Shown here: one piece after another, positions 61,417 to 64,000 of the stretch
How the letters are laid out: every line of letters starts with the position of its first letter
Position numbering within the stretch: the first letter of the stretch is position 1
Assembly: GCA_015501585.1 (NCBI GenBank)
Contig: JADNRY010000045.1
Coordinates: 248,001 to 312,000, forward strand
DNA: 64,000 nucleotides
DNA from: Rhodocollybia butyracea
Lineage: Eukaryota; Basidiomycota; Agaricomycetes; Agaricales; Omphalotaceae
Direction: 5' to 3'
Notes under the pieces: model-generated
What the model saw: only the letters and a program-made list of their open reading frames with translations
Told to the model about the DNA's origin: nothing
The model's database searches: none
Position numbers and translations under genes: made by a program

Positions 61417-61640
61417 TGTTTGTTCAACTTTGCACGTATAGGTTGCAAGCATATTCTAGAAGATTCTCTCCACTCGCATCGTTCTGGCAAGACTGGACAA
61501 TTCCTCAATCCTCTTACTTGTTTTGCTGTGTTACGCTTTTTCAGCATCTTTCCAGATTGTGAGACTCCAGAGATATCACTGCGCCTGGATGTTCGGCATA
61601 CCAGTCTAGCAGCGGGATCCAGGTTATGAGTATGTATGGG
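61417..61640 (+). pseudogene. 3' remnant of a DUF6533-like 7TM gene, copy 4
   Basis: Only the last part is present: GCACGTATAGGTTGCAAGCA ... TCTCTCCACTCGCATCGTTC, then CACTGCGCCTGGATGTTCGG. It is closest to copy 3 (52505-52720). All membrane-spanning exons are missing. It marks the left breakpoint of unit D4, about 130 bases after the tRNA-Glu gene. Confidence 0.8.
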
Positions 61641-63225
61641 GATTGTACCGACATACACATAAGTTAAATCCAGACCGCGTAAGTAACTGTGTCTGGAATG
61701 GAACTGGTGCTGGGCGCCTTTCGTCGGCGGCCCACGTTGGATCATGAATCTCCAATGATAGAGGATGGACGTACGCGATGAATGAGAGGAAGGTGCACAT
61801 TTTTTCGGAAAAATCCCGGTTCGTCCTCAACATATATATCAAGCCCGCAAGACATGTGCATGAGGCCATAGAAATCATTATTATTGCTTACTTTTGGGTG
61901 CTTTTGTTTGGTCCGTTTGAGCCTCGATTTTTCGCACCCAAGAGCATAGCCAGCATGAAAACCGTACACATTGAAGGTGCTGTACGCTGGAGCGACTTTA
62001 ACTACCGGACTATGGCATGAACTCAATGGACTGTGGCAAAACTGCGTACATACCTTTAGTGCAGACAGGAGTCCTTGCGTTATTGAATTTCTTTCAGCAG
62101 AAACTAGGGACGAATTGGCATTTGGATGCTAAGAAAGGGTATCGCTTTGTAACCTTATTGAGCTGCAGTACCGATGATGAGCGCTGAACGATGAGTTCAT
62201 GGCCGGGGTGTACACGGGACTGGTTAAGCGTGCACATGTACTAGTGAAATCGAAATCAGTACTCAGGTTATAACTGGGAGCGAGAGCCAAATGGAGTGAG
62301 ACTGTAAGAAATCTCTCAGAGGCATTATCCAAACGTAATTATCGAGACTCAATGCCATTTGATATGACCGTTGGTCATATATACTCATGAAGCTGAGCGG
62401 TTAAAGGCTGCACTACAGTTTCATCAGTCTTTCTTTGGGTGATCGATGTCTAGGATAAAAAGTGGACATACAGGGAGTTCTCGGGGAACCTTCGATCCAA
62501 AGCGACTCGCAAAGTCAGAGTATCAGGCTACTTGTGGTATATACAGGAAGGAGAACGGAGACGTTGAGAAGGCTGGAGCAATTTGTCCGATCCAGCTGTG
62601 CAGCTGTGGAAATGGCTTTTTACGAGTTGAAGGTACTTCGAGAGGTAACAATCAATACATGAAAGCATTTGACCGATTATGCAAGGAACTTTCGGAGCTG
62701 GAATGTCCGAGAACTTGACATACTAATCGGCCACACAGCGAAGCCGTGCTCAGTGAGAAAGATGCGTCGACGGGGTATACTACTGCCGGTGACTCTGGTA
62801 TGGAGATGATGGTGTGCTTTGGGCTTACCGGTGTATCTGGTTATCTGGATTAAGAGGGATCAGAAGGCGAGCAAAGTTTACCTGCAATTATATATTGTAT
62901 GGTTTTTAGACGTTCGGCCTGAGAAAGCCGCTGCGTTGACTCGTTTGGATGCAAGCGCTTATCCAAGTTTAGCGCCTAAAATATATTTCTTCACCTCAAC
63001 GTTTCAAATTTCAACCACCGCGTGTGGCCAGGACATGAAAGTGCGCAAGTACGAGTACTAAGCGCTAAGCATCCGACGCGGCACTTCGCTAGCTCCTTCA
63101 ACAATTACTTTCAGTGTCAGCACCTACTCGAAATATCAGCAAATTTATTTAACGCTGAACACCTCTAACTGTGGAATTTTCGGCTCCGTGGCTCCAACAA
63201 GCTTTCCTGCTGTGCAACGTAAGAG

Positions 63226-63231
63226 TATAAA
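63226..63231 (+). promoter_or_regulatory. TATA box of VIT/VWA gene, copy 2
   Basis: TATAAA 45 bases before the ATG at 63271, followed by a pyrimidine-rich leader also present in copy 1 (CCACACTTACCTATCATG). Confidence 0.6.
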
Positions 63232-63270
63232 GTCTTTCCTTTCGTGCGCCTATCCCCACACTTACCTATC

Positions 63271-64000
63271 ATGTCCTCTTTCAGCTGCTTTTGCCGTTTC
63301 TATGATTCCAGGACCGGAACAGACCTTCTCCTCGATGGCTGCTCTGCCCAAGCCTTGATCACTGATGTTCATGCGTTTGTTACATTATCTCAAAAGTTCA
63401 CCAATGAAAATGCACAATCTAATGCTTTGGGGGTGTATACGTTTGCGATGATGGCAGATGCTGCTGTGTGTGGATTTGAGATGGTCAGAGGAGATGGAAC
63501 TAAAGTCGAAGGTTTGGTGAAGGAAAAGCAGGAGGCGAAACAGGACTACGAAAAGGCTATATCGGAAGGATATACAGCTGGTTTGGGACAACAAGAGACT
63601 GGAGATGGTAAGCATAAATATCTTGACTGAACAACAGTTTATTGATCCTCGATCCATAGTGTTTTCCATCACCGTTGGAAATGTTTCGCCAAGGGAGACA
63701 GTCACGATCAACTTGCGATATGTTCAGCCTCTCATGGACGACGAAAAGAAGGATCAGATCAAGTTCATCTTTCCGCGAACTTATGCTCGGCGATATGGTT
63801 CTGCTCCTTCGATCAATGCCGCCTTCGCCAGGACGGCGCACCAACCGTTTCAAATGGATTTTATGATCCAACAAGCGGGTGCTATCCGAAGCATATCGTG
63901 CCCATCTGGACATCCCATATCTCTCGAACTTGGAGCACCAGAGGGCATCACATCTCAAGAGGGCCATTTTCGCTAGCGTATCGTTAACGGATCGCACAGG
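63271..64000 (+). pseudogene. VIT/VWA protein, copy 2, 5' part only; one extra T
   Basis: Exon 1 is 63271-63607 and exon 2 starts at 63660; the window ends inside exon 2. The VIT domain is almost identical to copy 1 (changes include SCTC to SCFC near the start and PGET to PRET). Here the start of exon 2 has four T and stays in frame. At 63967-63970, however, CATTTTCGC has one T more than TATTTCGC of copy 1, and the frame runs into a stop (QEGHFR then TAG). So the two copies are broken at different T runs. The VWA domain lies beyond the edge. Confidence 0.72.

Larger units (their letters stand above)
61417..64000. repeat. Segmental duplication unit D4, cut by window edge
   Basis: Collinear with 52500-54780 of D3: 7TM tail, the block with CCTCAACATATATATCAAGC, the block with GCAGTACCGATGATGAG, TATA box, and the VIT/VWA gene. 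Coding parts are much better conserved than the spacers. Confidence 0.8.

Overview
The window looks like an accessory, repeat-rich stretch of a mushroom-forming basidiomycete (Agaricomycetes) genome. The evidence is many short GT-AG introns of roughly 45-70 bases, Plavaka/CACTA-like transposases of the type found in mushrooms, 7TM proteins resembling DUF6533, F-box proteins with an N-terminal coiled coil, a secreted double-psi beta-barrel (expansin-like) protein, phytase-like esterases and VIT/VWA proteins. No prokaryotic operon, CRISPR array or rRNA is seen. Family names come from recalled motifs; no database search was run.

Left part (1-12.9 kb): a partial unknown gene at the left edge; a tRNA-like sequence between two 30-base direct repeats; a small coiled-coil gene; a broken 2-oxoglutarate/Fe(II) dioxygenase of probable TET/JBP type; and a 5-kb minus-strand Plavaka-like transposase with one premature stop. 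Then come a secreted expansin-like gene and a small two-exon unknown gene.

Middle part (12.9-29.6 kb): decayed sequence; a tandem pair of phytase-like secreted-protein genes (first copy broken by two 1-base deletions, second copy open); a second Plavaka-like transposase with an N-terminal zinc-finger-like motif; a 30-bp minisatellite directly after its stop codon; a DUF6698-like gene with two homopolymer frameshifts; a decayed casein-kinase-1-like fragment; a degenerate tRNA-like sequence and ACT microsatellites.

Right part (29.6-64 kb): a mosaic of segmental duplications. One family pairs a minus-strand gene for a possible mitochondrial membrane protein (three copies) with a divergent plus-strand F-box gene (one nearly complete, one truncated). 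A second family carries a DUF6533-like 7TM gene (three copies plus one 3' remnant). In its last two units this family is followed by a VIT/VWA gene, of which the second runs off the right edge. Two Tourist/PIF-Harbinger-like MITEs with TTA target duplications sit in this part; for one, the paralogous units preserve the empty site. A tRNA-Glu(CTC) with a 27-nt intron lies about 130 bases before the start of the fourth unit, and a secreted Lys/Pro/His-rich protein gene lies between the last two units.

The genes do not form one pathway. The theme is mobile-element accretion followed by local gene amplification and decay. Six of the recognisable genes carry frameshifts in single-base runs, so either the locus is decaying or the assembly has homopolymer errors.
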